64,000 nucleotides of DNA from Fen-1254 sp963778945 (GTDB taxonomy: Bacteria; Bacteroidota; Ignavibacteria; UBA10030). The notes under the pieces were generated by a model. That model made no database searches. It was not told the origin of the DNA and was given only the letters and a program-made list of their open reading frames with translations. Location: contig CAVZWL010000021.1 of the NCBI GenBank assembly GCA_963778945.1, positions 124,001 to 188,000 on the forward strand, written 5' to 3'. Positions within the stretch are counted from its first letter, which is position 1, and each line of letters opens with the position of its first letter. Positions 8,534 to 17,121 of this stretch are shown piece after piece. The translations under genes and the position numbers were made by a program.

Positions 8534-9281
8534 TCACGAAAACGGCGATTTCTCAAAAGGATCGCTGCGGAGGTACATTTCGAAGTAAGGAATAAACTCT
8601 TCGAAGTCCTTTTTCATGGAAAAACGGATCGCATCGCCGAATGTGTTCAGCATGACGATAGCATTCGTATTGGCATCGAAGGTCGATGCTTTGGATAGTC
8701 TGCCCCACAGGCCTTTGTTTACTTTCGCAATTTTTTTGTACAAATCGTCGAGTTTTTCCAGTTTCCAATCTGCCGACAATCCACGCTTGCTGCGAAAATA
8801 CTGCGCTATCAGGTACATGGACACAGAGCGGTATGTTGTTTCCAGTGTCGTAGCGAACGGCAAATGAAAGCGTACCATAGGCCGGAGGTAGTCCATAATC
8901 GGACAGCCGCTTGCGACCATATAAATTCCAAGCAGCGAGCTCAATCCGTTCTGGATGCTCGTCTCCTGGCCGTAGGTTCGTTCCACCGTTTCAACGACGA
9001 TCCATGTTTTTTCATACGATGTGTAATTCTTGAATTCTTCGATAAGGCGGGCAATATTGACTGCGATCGGGCATCGTACAGACCGTGCTCGGCAGAGGGC
9101 AATTTACGCATTTTTGATATTCCAGATACGTCCAATCCGGAAGACTCGGTATTTCCGGTACAATAAGTTCAAGTGTTTTAGGGTGGAGCGCGACGTTGAA
9201 TATTTTTTCTACGCCGCCGTCGAAATGAAATTTAGCCCGGATACGAATGGGTTCGTCCTGGTTGCCGTCCGCCATACTCAC
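8534..9281 (-). pseudogene. Frameshifted conserved cytosolic protein (DUF6901-like)
   Basis: Two minus-strand frames join into one protein of about 249 residues. The N-terminal frame (start 9281) reads RIRAKFHFDGGVEKIF, LPDWTYLEYQKCVNCPLP. The second, picked up at about 9071-9095, reads RCPIAVNIARLIEEFKNYTSYEK and then runs through MERTYGQETSIQNGLSSLLG, MVRFHLPFATTLETTYRSVSMYL to the end at 8534. The cysteines of the CxxCPL...CPIA segment straddle the shift. The pattern resembles the DUF6901 family, whose function is unknown. It lies downstream of the glycan synthase on the same strand. One indel breaks it; a sequencing error is possible. Confidence 0.6.
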
Positions 9282-9310
9282 ACCCTTAGTGACTGGTCGT
9301 TACTGAAAAC

Positions 9311-9329
9311 TCAGGCAAATTCTGCCTGA
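9311..9329 (-). terminator. Possible weak terminator after glycan-synthase operon
   Basis: The perfect TCAGGCA / TGCCTGA stem with a 5-base loop is followed on the minus strand by only GTTTTCAG. It lies between the GT2 gene and the conserved gene 8534-9281. It could end the exopolysaccharide transcript, but the T-run is short. Confidence 0.45.
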
Positions 9330-9411
9330 ACTATTGCATTCATTCTTTTGTGCAATCTAACAATCTAACCTTGCTTTCGCAAGACCTGAACATAGCTTTT
9401 TCACACAATCG

Positions 9412-10684
9412 TTATTTCGGCCGGACGGGTACGTCAAACCGGACCGTTTTATCCCATGTCCGCTTCGTCTTCTTGAAATAGTCCTGATACCAGGCCTTGA
9501 TGACGATATAAATCCACAGCTGACAGTACCGAAAAATACATCAGCGGAACCAAGACGATATTTTCCAGTTTATCTTCATCGTCATAAGAAATCGTCAGAA
9601 CCAGTTCGAAAATGAAGAGGAAAATCGACGTAATCCAGACGAACGTATACGGACCGGGGAGTGAAATGCTCACGATGCGCAGAAGACTGATGATAAACAG
9701 GACGTCGGAAAAGACGACGGCCACAAAATAAACATAATAGAGCGACAGCGTATACAGCAGGTCGAAGGCAAGCCGTTTGCTTTTGAAATGCGGAATTTTT
9801 TTCCAAAATTTTGATACGACATAATTATTGCCGCGGACCCACCGCAGCCGCTGGCCGATCCAGACTTTCCATTCCTGCGGTTCCTGTTCGTAGGTCACTG
9901 CGTACGGAATGAACTTAATCTTGTAGCCGGCTTCGTACAAACGGATGCTCATCTCCGAGTCTTCCGTGAGGGCTTCTTCGTCCCAGCCGTTAAGTTCTTC
10001 GAGCAAATGGCGCCAGATAACGTAATTGGTCCCCGGGAGCGTTGAAATATTGTGCAACTGCCAGCGACCTGCCTGCAGCATCGATTGGAAACTCAATGTC
10101 TCGATATTGATGAAGCGGGTCAAAAGCGATACTTTTTTATTGACCGTCCGGAATTTTCCGATGACTGCGCCGAGATTTTTGTGAAGAAGAAGCTGGGCAG
10201 CGAGGTAGCGGAGGGAACTCGGGTCCGGCGTATTGTCCGCATCGTAAATAGCGATAATGTCCGAAGATGCCGTTTTCATGCCGAGATTCAGCGCGCGAGA
10301 TTTTCCCTTTCCGCCCATGCCTTTCGGAACATCAAAAAGAACGACGCGTGCATCCTGCGCCGCATAGCGCTGGATAATTTCCTTTGTGCGGTCGGCAGAA
10401 CCGTCGTTGATAATGATGATTTTCAGTTTGTCTTTGGGATATTCCAGATTTAACATGGCCTCGATTGTTTTAGCGATAACCTTCTCTTCGTTATGCGCGG
10501 GAATAAGAATAGAGCAGGAAGGATAATCGAACGATTGTTTGTCGATCTGCTGTTTTTCCTTCATCGCTTTTACATAATTGATATAGCCGAAAATCGTGAG
10601 GACGAATTGATACGCAATGGTGAACCAGATTAGAATAACGGCAACGACAAAAAGGAAACTTAAATCAAGTTCGAGAAGAGACAT
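9412..10684 (-). CDS. Processive family 2 glycosyltransferase (polysaccharide synthase), frameshifted near C-terminus
   Basis: A membrane glycan synthase resembling PgaC, hyaluronan or cellulose synthases. An N-terminal membrane helix (about 8-32) precedes a GT2 domain with all the marks of processive enzymes: ILIPAHNEE, INDGSADRT, the metal-binding DAD in AIYDADNTPDP, the TED acid in ALTEDSEMSIRLYEAGY and QRLRW. Three or more C-terminal helices follow. The annotated frame ends at 9449 in an atypical tail, while a neighbouring frame entered near 9531-9536 (at a run of five A) reads YCQLWIYIVIKAWYQDYF and ends RFDVPVRPK at 9412, the expected ending. So a single indel is likely. It starts 13 bases after the large deacetylase-like gene, giving a two-gene operon. 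The sugar made is unknown. Confidence 0.85.
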
Positions 10685-10697
10685 AGTCGTGCACCTT

Positions 10698-13600
10698 TCA
10701 GGACGCCGAAGTGCGGCGTTTCAGAATTTTTAAGATACCGTACATCAATGCAAGCAATGAAACTGCCGTTACGCTGAACAGGGCAATCGCCGTTGAAGAC
10801 CAGAAACTTGTAATGCTGATGCCGTAGGAAAAGGCATCCCCGGTCGTTATAACGGCGCTATGGTGTCCCTGAGGAAGAAAGATCGAAAAGCAATCGTTCC
10901 CCTGCATGGGGCGGCACGGATACGGAGAACCGTCGACGGTAATCGACGTCGGAAGATTGCTCAGCGCTATAAGCATTCGTTCACTGCATTCATACGAAAA
11001 CATGATGTCCCGTGAATCGTACTGCAGCGTTTTAACGTTGCCGGTCGAGGACATGACGCGGGGCTGCAATTTGTTCGCAGAAAACGTACCGGCTTCCTGG
11101 GTTTGCAGGATAATTTGATGATCTCCGGCGGGCATAAAATAACGGTTATCGCGGGAAGGCATAACGGTAGCACCGTCGAGAGAAATTTCCGGAACCGCTG
11201 CAGGCAGACGCAGCGTGGTCGAATACGGAGAGGAAAATTCGATTTCATTCCCCTTCAAATGATAGCGGGAGTCGGAAGCCAGAGCATTTGAAAAGAATGC
11301 CAAGTCCTGCGCATTGACAGTTGCTTCCGAATAAATTGTCGTTCGAACCGCTCCGCCTGCCGCCGCATGAATAAGCTGATAGCTTTCTGTGCCCGTCTGT
11401 ATGAGCGTCGGGAAAGGAAGCACTTCGTCTTTATTCCGGAAACTCAGTATATTCAGATCCAGCATAAGCTTAGCCGGATCGGAGACGAGCGCCTGATACT
11501 GCGCGCCGATTTTTGCATATCGCTGCGGGTCTGTCGACCAGAGGGATTGCGGGTCTTCGATCTGCAGCATGAATCCGAACCGGTGCTGAAGTGCGAGCAC
11601 GCTCTGCATGTCGACGCCGAGCTGCTCCCGCAGAGCCGGCGAATTGTAGCTGTCCATTGCCGTTACGATGACCTGAAAACCGGGTTTTCTGATTTCATAT
11701 TCCTGAAATAGCGAAAGGAACTTTTCATAGACTTTTGCCAGGCTCTGTACACGGTAGTCCGTAATAGCTGTCCGCACACCCGGATTTCTTTTCCAGTAGG
11801 ACGGTGATAACGAATCGAAAACAGACGCCAGCGTTATTCCGTAACGCTGTTTAAGGTCGTTCTTTGCGCTCGGATGCGCGGGGGTGAAAAGAAGCGGGTC
11901 TTCAAATCCGCGGCCGGCTTCGAAGTACAATTCCGCAAGATTCACACCGTCCCAGTCGTACGCTTCCAGGATCGAACGGAACTCCTGCATAACGGCCCGA
12001 ACGCATGCCGTGTCTGTCAGCGCTATCGGGAAGCGCCAGGAAGCTTTTGCATCGTCCCCTTTTATGTTTTTCTCACGCCATTCAGGATGGTTCATCCAGA
12101 ATTTATAATTCACCTGCGGCGGTTCCAGCCACACATAAACGAGAATTCCGTTGGCATGAGCAAGGCGGATCAGCCGCGCATAGTCCCACGTATGGGCGGG
12201 AAATTGAGCCCATCCATCAACATGGACGATCCGGATACCGTTGTTCACCCAGGAACGGACAAGATTTTCAATGCTGTATGTGTGGCGAAGTCCCGGCTCG
12301 AAATACATTTCCACCTGCTCCCGCCGTACGAACGGGCGCAGTGAAAAATAACGCCGTATATATTCCAAAAGGTACGGGTAATGCGAATAGCCGCGGTCGG
12401 TCAGAGGATCGAAGAGGGAATTGATATAAAGAACTTTTCCGTTGTCGATTTTTTTCCCTATAACCATCGGAGCGTCCGTCGCTTCATCGTAACAGAAAAC
12501 TTTGTCGATATCGTCCGCATCGAATTTTGTAACCAGTTCGGCATTGCGCCAGGCAATCGGTTCTTCAGGGAACAGCTCATCTCGGATGCGGCGTACATCC
12601 ATGCGCGACGAAGCATAAGTGATGCCGAATTCTCCCGCCAGATCTGTTTTTGCGTCAAGAATCAAATTCCCGCCGCTCTTGACGAATTTCCGCACCTCCT
12701 CGATTTCAGCCGGATTGAGCGAATCCGCAATAGCTGCAGGAATGATGAGAAGATTATGGTTCGCCAGAGAAAGCGGCTGTCCAAGGAATGCGGTATCGAG
12801 CGTGACATTCACGCTTTGAAAGACGGAAGCAAACGACGACTGGTCATGGAAGAAGGCGCCGCGTGCAAAATAATTCCACATCAGCAGAGGACGCACCGGC
12901 TGCCATGTATTTTCCTTTTCCGTTAAATTTTCAAAAAGGCGCTGGGCCTGTGCGGCAAGCTTCTGGAAAAATGTTTCCGGCTTTTCACGAAATTCCGTGG
13001 CCTCTGCACGGTAAAATTCCCCCGGTGCAAGCGTAATTTTTTTTGTTATAGGACCCAGAAGCCGTTTCTCGCTCAGCGTGCGCTGCTTGAGTTCGCCGTT
13101 TTCGTCATAGTACGCCTCCATGAGATACTGATCTTTGAGGTTCATCGTATACTGCTGGCTGCCCGAGAGTATAATCCTATCCTTTGTGCGCACCCAGTTG
13201 GTCTGGTCGCGCATATCCATGAATGTATATCCTAAATTCTGAATACCGTCGATCAACTGTTCGAGCAATTCGATATCAAGAAATGAATGGAAGAATGCCG
13301 TAGAAACTCCGTCCCGCACGTACATTTCTGCTTTTGCGTTGTCGATAAGCTGCTGAACAGTTTTCCGGCTTTCTTCTTTATCCGGATTGAGGGGAACATA
13401 CCCGAGATTTTCCGGATAGATCGTCTGCCCAAAGAGGTCTTTCTTGATGATGTAAGGAAAAAATTGACTGAAGTCTGCATCTTCAATTGAAAGACGCTGT
13501 TCGCATGCCGTGCTGAAATATCTCGAAATAGTCCTGTACAGCTTGAACGACGCCGTATAGTGCGGCGTTTCCCATACCAGCGGATAGAGGCCATTCTTCA

Positions 13601-14642
13601 TAAATTCCTGGATGCCCATTTCGATTCTATGCGCATCCGCTTCTTCCGTTTCCCCCACAATCGTGCTGTTGGTGTTGTCGTCCCAGAATTCAAAATCGGT
13701 TGCAGTCGTTCCTTTATACTGATGCGTGATGCCGTGCATAACGATCGTACCGCCGTTGCGCACCATATACTGCAGCGCATCGACCAAATCCGGCTTATCG
13801 GAAAGACTCAGGCGGGTGCCCTCACCCGGGTCGACAAAGAACGGAATGACGCCGACCATAAACGGAATGCCGTGGCGTGAAAAGACATCGGCAATCTCCC
13901 GGAGTTTATCCGGGTTGTCGTACACCGATACGTCTTCGATGCGGATCATGGCGGAATGCGATTCTTCATGCTGCTCGCCTAAAATATCATGCAGTAGATC
14001 GGCAAAATAGATGTAATGATCCCCAGGAATAGCGAAGGCAAACGGAGAATCGGCTATATAGGTCAGGTTGCCTGATGTGACGATATACGGCGAACTTTTT
14101 CCCCGTGATGTGGAGTACGCTGTTCCCGTTACGCTGACGGCCGACGGATTGGTGATATGGATAAGATGAAGCTTCGGCTCGCCTTTGGTAAAGAGATGAT
14201 TGTTTGCACGTACCTGATTAAACATGGATGTCGAATCGAGTTCAGAAACGGTAAAGCCGAATCTTTTTTGAACGTCATAGCGCCGGCAGAATTCGATCAT
14301 TCCTGTGTTGAGCCAGATAACGCGTTTTTGGGCCGTCATGACATCGACCAGAAACTTTGCTGGAACTTCGTTGCGGAGATTGAATCCGACATAAAAAATA
14401 AAATCGTAGTTATTGAGTTCGCCGAGGCGGTAATCGTGCACGCCTTTTAAGGTAACGGAGGTCGAAAAATGACCCATGAGGTCCGCCAGCTGCCGAGCGT
14501 CTCCCATCGCGATGTTTTTAATATCCGATATTCCTTCGGTAATAATGAGTATTTTTTTGACGGGATATTGATCCTCGGCAAAGAGGTTTGCTGCGCCTAT
14601 AATGCCGCAGAGAAAAATATACCATATATACCGATACTTCAT
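10698..14642 (-). CDS. Giant membrane-anchored polysaccharide deacetylase / glycosidase-like protein
   Basis: A 1,314-residue envelope protein. I start it at 14642, where the first residues (MKYRYIWYIFLCGIIGAANL) form a signal peptide, rather than 36 bases upstream. Visible regions: an N-terminal Rossmann-like part; a DUF2334-type deacetylase domain (about 230-500) with MIRIEDVS, VIPFFVDP, MHGITHQ and WETPHY; a glutamine-amidotransferase-like Rossmann region (about 620-760) with LIIPAAIADSLNPAEIEEV; a TIM-barrel, hydrolase-like region (about 780-1080) with IRIVHVDGWAQF, ANGILVYVWLEPP and WDGVNLAELYFEAG; beta-rich domains; and a C-terminal membrane helix followed by KILKRR. The order deacetylase then barrel, next to a processive GT2, recalls PgaB/PgaC or PelA. 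It probably modifies or trims the GT2 product in the periplasm. Domain assignments beyond DUF2334 are inferences. Confidence 0.75.
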   Translation of the reverse strand: MKYRYIWYIFLCGIIGAANLFAEDQYPVKKILIITEGISDIKNIAMGDARQLADLMGHFSTSVTLKGVHDYRLGELNNYDFIFYVGFNLRNEVPAKFLVDVMTAQKRVIWLNTGMIEFCRRYDVQKRFGFTVSELDSTSMFNQVRANNHLFTKGEPKLHLIHITNPSAVSVTGTAYSTSRGKSSPYIVTSGNLTYIADSPFAFAIPGDHYIYFADLLHDILGEQHEESHSAMIRIEDVSVYDNPDKLREIADVFSRHGIPFMVGVIPFFVDPGEGTRLSLSDKPDLVDALQYMVRNGGTIVMHGITHQYKGTTATDFEFWDDNTNSTIVGETEEADAHRIEMGIQEFMKNGLYPLVWETPHYTASFKLYRTISRYFSTACEQRLSIEDADFSQFFPYIIKKDLFGQTIYPENLGYVPLNPDKEESRKTVQQLIDNAKAEMYVRDGVSTAFFHSFLDIELLEQLIDGIQNLGYTFMDMRDQTNWVRTKDRIILSGSQQYTMNLKDQYLMEAYYDENGELKQRTLSEKRLLGPITKKITLAPGEFYRAEATEFREKPETFFQKLAAQAQRLFENLTEKENTWQPVRPLLMWNYFARGAFFHDQSSFASVFQSVNVTLDTAFLGQPLSLANHNLLIIPAAIADSLNPAEIEEVRKFVKSGGNLILDAKTDLAGEFGITYASSRMDVRRIRDELFPEEPIAWRNAELVTKFDADDIDKVFCYDEATDAPMVIGKKIDNGKVLYINSLFDPLTDRGYSHYPYLLEYIRRYFSLRPFVRREQVEMYFEPGLRHTYSIENLVRSWVNNGIRIVHVDGWAQFPAHTWDYARLIRLAHANGILVYVWLEPPQVNYKFWMNHPEWREKNIKGDDAKASWRFPIALTDTACVRAVMQEFRSILEAYDWDGVNLAELYFEAGRGFEDPLLFTPAHPSAKNDLKQRYGITLASVFDSLSPSYWKRNPGVRTAITDYRVQSLAKVYEKFLSLFQEYEIRKPGFQVIVTAMDSYNSPALREQLGVDMQSVLALQHRFGFMLQIEDPQSLWSTDPQRYAKIGAQYQALVSDPAKLMLDLNILSFRNKDEVLPFPTLIQTGTESYQLIHAAAGGAVRTTIYSEATVNAQDLAFFSNALASDSRYHLKGNEIEFSSPYSTTLRLPAAVPEISLDGATVMPSRDNRYFMPAGDHQIILQTQEAGTFSANKLQPRVMSSTGNVKTLQYDSRDIMFSYECSERMLIALSNLPTSITVDGSPYPCRPMQGNDCFSIFLPQGHHSAVITTGDAFSYGISITSFWSSTAIALFSVTAVSLLALMYGILKILKRRTSAS

Positions 14643-15021
14643 TTGTATCTGCCTATGTTCGCGTTTTGTGTCAGTCATGCATTAAAAAACATATTTGATT
14701 GAACTAATAAGTTACAAAAAAGAGATCGAAGATTCATTATCTGACCCATGAAAGCAGTTGTTTGGTTCGTAGTGCTTGGTTCTTAGTTTATTGTTAGTCG
14801 AATCCCTTCCTCGTTAAAACTTGCTTCTTTGCCGCGTTTTATGAGATATATGATATGTTCGCAATAAGCTTCGGGATGCTTGAAAAAATTTTATATACCC
14901 GTAAGCAGAATCAGCGGAAAAGCAGCAGGAAGATATCCGGATGTGAAATTATTATTCAATGGACAAGAGAGGCCATTTTTTGCTTATTCGAACTCCCGCA
15001 CTACAGACCAGGCATTCATGA
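14643..15021. other. Intergenic stretch with heptad repeat tract
   Basis: No gene is recognised. Positions 14760-14801 hold a 7-base periodic array with units such as TCGTAGT and GCTTGGT. Overlapping short open frames at 14855-15071 have a plausible start but no recognisable domain, and they run into the 3' end of the LysE-type gene, so I do not call them. The stretch also holds the promoter of the large deacetylase-like gene, which I could not locate. Confidence 0.5.
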
Positions 15022-15663
15022 CTACATCTTCCAGTCCTGAAAAAAAATCAGATGCAGGCCGATGGCAATAAGAATGGCTCCGGAGGCCCTGTCGATCCAG
15101 CGTGCAAGAGAAGGGTTTTGCTGCATCATTTTCCCTCCGCGGGCTCCCAGCCATCCGTATCCGGTCAGTATCAAAATCTCGGGGGTCACATCTGTTGCTG
15201 CAAGAAGAGAAAATTGAAGTGGAATGTTCCCGGCCGGATTAATAAACTGCGGCACCAGGGAAGTGAAAAAGAGGATCGCTTTGGGATTTGAAATTTGAGT
15301 TGCAAAGGCCTGTAAAAACGTGTTCTGTTTTTCCGCATGCTTTCCGTTTAACGGTATGGCGAGCGATCCCGGATTTTTGAACGAAGAGAGAATGTTCTGT
15401 ACTCCGATGACGATCAGATATCCTGCACCGCACAATTTCACAATAAAAAAAAGCGTTGCTGCGCTGTGCAGAGCCACCGCCAGTCCCAGGGAAGAAAGAA
15501 TGAAGTAAAGAATATTGGCCGTGCAAATTCCCAGCGCTCCGAAAAATCCTGCCCGGACACCCGAACGCGCTCCCTGCGAAGTTATCAGCAGCACCGCAGG
15601 TCCGGGCGTCATCGATGCAACGATGCTCGTAATACAGAAGACAAGCCAGACGTTAAAAATCAC
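15022..15663 (-). CDS. LysE/RhtB-family amino-acid exporter
   Basis: A 213-residue inner-membrane protein with about six hydrophobic segments. The family signature MTPGPAVLLITSQGARSGVRAGFFGALG lies near residues 18-45, and PKAILFF (about 130) is the second conserved element. Members export amino acids such as lysine, threonine or homoserine lactones; the substrate cannot be read from sequence. It ends FFQDWKM. Four bases separate it from the upstream barrel-like gene on the same strand, so the two are probably one transcript. The lysine genes lysA and asd follow 2 kb away on the opposite strand. Confidence 0.9.
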   Translation of the reverse strand: MIFNVWLVFCITSIVASMTPGPAVLLITSQGARSGVRAGFFGALGICTANILYFILSSLGLAVALHSAATLFFIVKLCGAGYLIVIGVQNILSSFKNPGSLAIPLNGKHAEKQNTFLQAFATQISNPKAILFFTSLVPQFINPAGNIPLQFSLLAATDVTPEILILTGYGWLGARGGKMMQQNPSLARWIDRASGAILIAIGLHLIFFQDWKM

Positions 15664-15666
15664 AAG

Positions 15667-16221
15667 TCACCATAGACCGACTTGCGCAAAAAACCAGAGT
15701 CCGGAAAAAGTTTTCTCAAAATTCAGACTGGCGTACGCATAGAAACCGCATCCGACAAAATGTGCCGGCCGCCAGCACCATTGCGCTTCAAGCGGCAGAC
15801 TGACACTCGAACTTTTCCACGTTGTTATTTCGTTGTCGTTTTCATAGATGGCACGAACGAGTCCGATTCCTGCACCGGCAGAAACAAGATAGTTGCCGTA
15901 CTGATATGCCGGTCCGTACAGAACGGCATACTCCGCCATTTTATAGACGACATTGGAAGGGCTGTATTCGAGTATGGTCGGATTTTTATTGGTCGAACCC
16001 AGCAGCCGGCCGGAGAGAATCATGCCGCCGAATTGTTCCGAATATTCGAATCCCGCCGTCATCGCACCGGCGCTGCCGACAAGTCCGGGTCCGCCTCCCA
16101 TATTCACCCACCAGGGATGCCGGACAGATTCCTGTGCCTGGGCCGCACAGGGAACGGCTGCGAGAAAAAAAACAACAAGACCTGTGATGATCGATTGCTG
16201 CATTGTCTTTTTTTTCGTCAT
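15667..16221 (-). CDS. Small secreted beta-barrel-like protein of unknown function
   Basis: A 184-residue protein with a clear signal peptide (TGLVVFFLAAVPCAAQAQ). The mature part is rich in Gly, Tyr and Trp with alternating polar and hydrophobic residues (GGGPGLVGSAGAMTAGFEYS, YAVLYGPAYQYGNYLVSAGAGIG), and it ends in WFFAQVGLW, an aromatic C-terminus typical of small outer-membrane barrels. I do not recognise a named family. It lies directly upstream of the LysE-type exporter, with a 3-base gap, suggesting co-transcription. Confidence 0.7.
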   Translation of the reverse strand: MTKKKTMQQSIITGLVVFFLAAVPCAAQAQESVRHPWWVNMGGGPGLVGSAGAMTAGFEYSEQFGGMILSGRLLGSTNKNPTILEYSPSNVVYKMAEYAVLYGPAYQYGNYLVSAGAGIGLVRAIYENDNEITTWKSSSVSLPLEAQWCWRPAHFVGCGFYAYASLNFEKTFSGLWFFAQVGLW

Positions 16222-16353
16222 GAACGATTACTTCCGGTGATGAGTGCTGCCGATATTGTGAGTATAAATATGAGAAGCGAAGAGGGGAAAAGCAACACAG
16301 AAAATAAAGTTCCGGCAGAGAAGGTTGAATTCCACCGGATTTTTTGTAAATTA

Positions 16354-16427
16354 GAAGAAAGAAAAAGTCCCGCTGGCAACGTTTTCCCCAGCTTTTATGA
16401 GGTCGCCGACGGGAATTTTTCTTTTTT
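16354..16427 (+). promoter_or_regulatory. Structured 5' leader of site-2 protease gene
   Basis: A long hairpin stands directly in front of the ribosome-binding site. The outer stem pairs a purine-rich strand ending AAAAAGTCCCG (16354-16372) with CGGGAATTTTTC... (16410-16427), about 17 pairs with one mismatch. The inside holds a second stem, GCTGG (16372-16376) with CCAGC (16388-16392). The T-rich right arm makes it terminator-like. It could be an attenuator or a stability element; no known riboswitch class is recognised. Confidence 0.45.
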
Positions 16428-16439
16428 GAAAGGATGAAT

Positions 16440-17111
16440 GTGGACCATCTCTATGTCTTGCCGATTTTGCTCTTTTCCGTGGTTGTGCACGAAGTTGCGC
16501 ACGGCCTTATGGCGCTGCGCCTCGGGGATCCGACCGCGCGGGATATGGGCCGGCTGACGTTCAACCCGATTCCGCATATCGATTTTTTCGGCTCAATTGT
16601 GCTGCCTCTTATGGCATTTTTTGCAAAAATTCCGATTATGGTCGCCTGGGCAAAACCGGTTCCCGTCAATCCTGCAAATTTTAAAAATTATAGACGGGAC
16701 GATATTCTCGTATCTCTGATGGGACCGCTGTCTAATTTCGGCGTTGCACTGCTGTGCGTCTTCGGTTATATGTTCAGCGTATCGGTCGGCGCTCCGTTGA
16801 AGAACGCCGGAAACGATTTTACGCACACTTTGTTTGCATTTATTACGAAAATGTTTGCAGCTGGAATCTCCCTCAATATTTTTCTTGCGGTGTTCAATTT
16901 AATTCCTGTTCCGCCGCTCGACGGTTCGCACGTGCTTTGTTCCCTGCTTCCGGAAAAAATCGGCGAGAAATACCGTCAGCTCGGTTTTGCCGGAATTCTT
17001 ATTGTTCTCGTGCTTCTCAACGTCGAAGCGTTCCAGAATTTTATGATGTCAATCGTATTCGTCCTGCAGCTGCCGTACGAATATCTCCTGCATTGCTTTG
17101 GTTTTTATTGA
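16440..17111 (+). CDS. Site-2 protease family (M50) membrane metalloprotease
   Basis: A 223-residue inner-membrane zinc protease of the short M50 group, which lacks PDZ domains. The zinc-binding VVHEVAHG (HExxH) is in the first helix, and the third ligand is in NLIPVPPLDGSHVL near residue 155. FNPIPHIDFFGSIVLPL and PVPVNPANFKNYRRDD-type elements are also typical. I prefer the GTG at 16440, because AAAGG lies six bases before it, whereas the ATG at 16434 touches that site. Substrates are unknown; relatives cleave membrane-bound regulators. It is followed after ten bases by lysA on the same strand, so the structured leader may affect both. Confidence 0.88.
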   Translation: MDHLYVLPILLFSVVVHEVAHGLMALRLGDPTARDMGRLTFNPIPHIDFFGSIVLPLMAFFAKIPIMVAWAKPVPVNPANFKNYRRDDILVSLMGPLSNFGVALLCVFGYMFSVSVGAPLKNAGNDFTHTLFAFITKMFAAGISLNIFLAVFNLIPVPPLDGSHVLCSLLPEKIGEKYRQLGFAGILIVLVLLNVEAFQNFMMSIVFVLQLPYEYLLHCFGFY

Positions 17112-17121
17112 CGGGCGTTTT

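Noticed and set aside
9531..9536. Programmed frameshifting in the GT2 gene at the A-run.
   Set aside because: There is no slippery heptamer with downstream structure, and many other genes here have similar breaks, so an indel is the simpler explanation.
14855..15071. Two short overlapping plus-strand frames before the LysE-type gene.
   Set aside because: They have no ribosome-binding site or domain and overlap the 3' end of the exporter gene; recorded only as intergenic.
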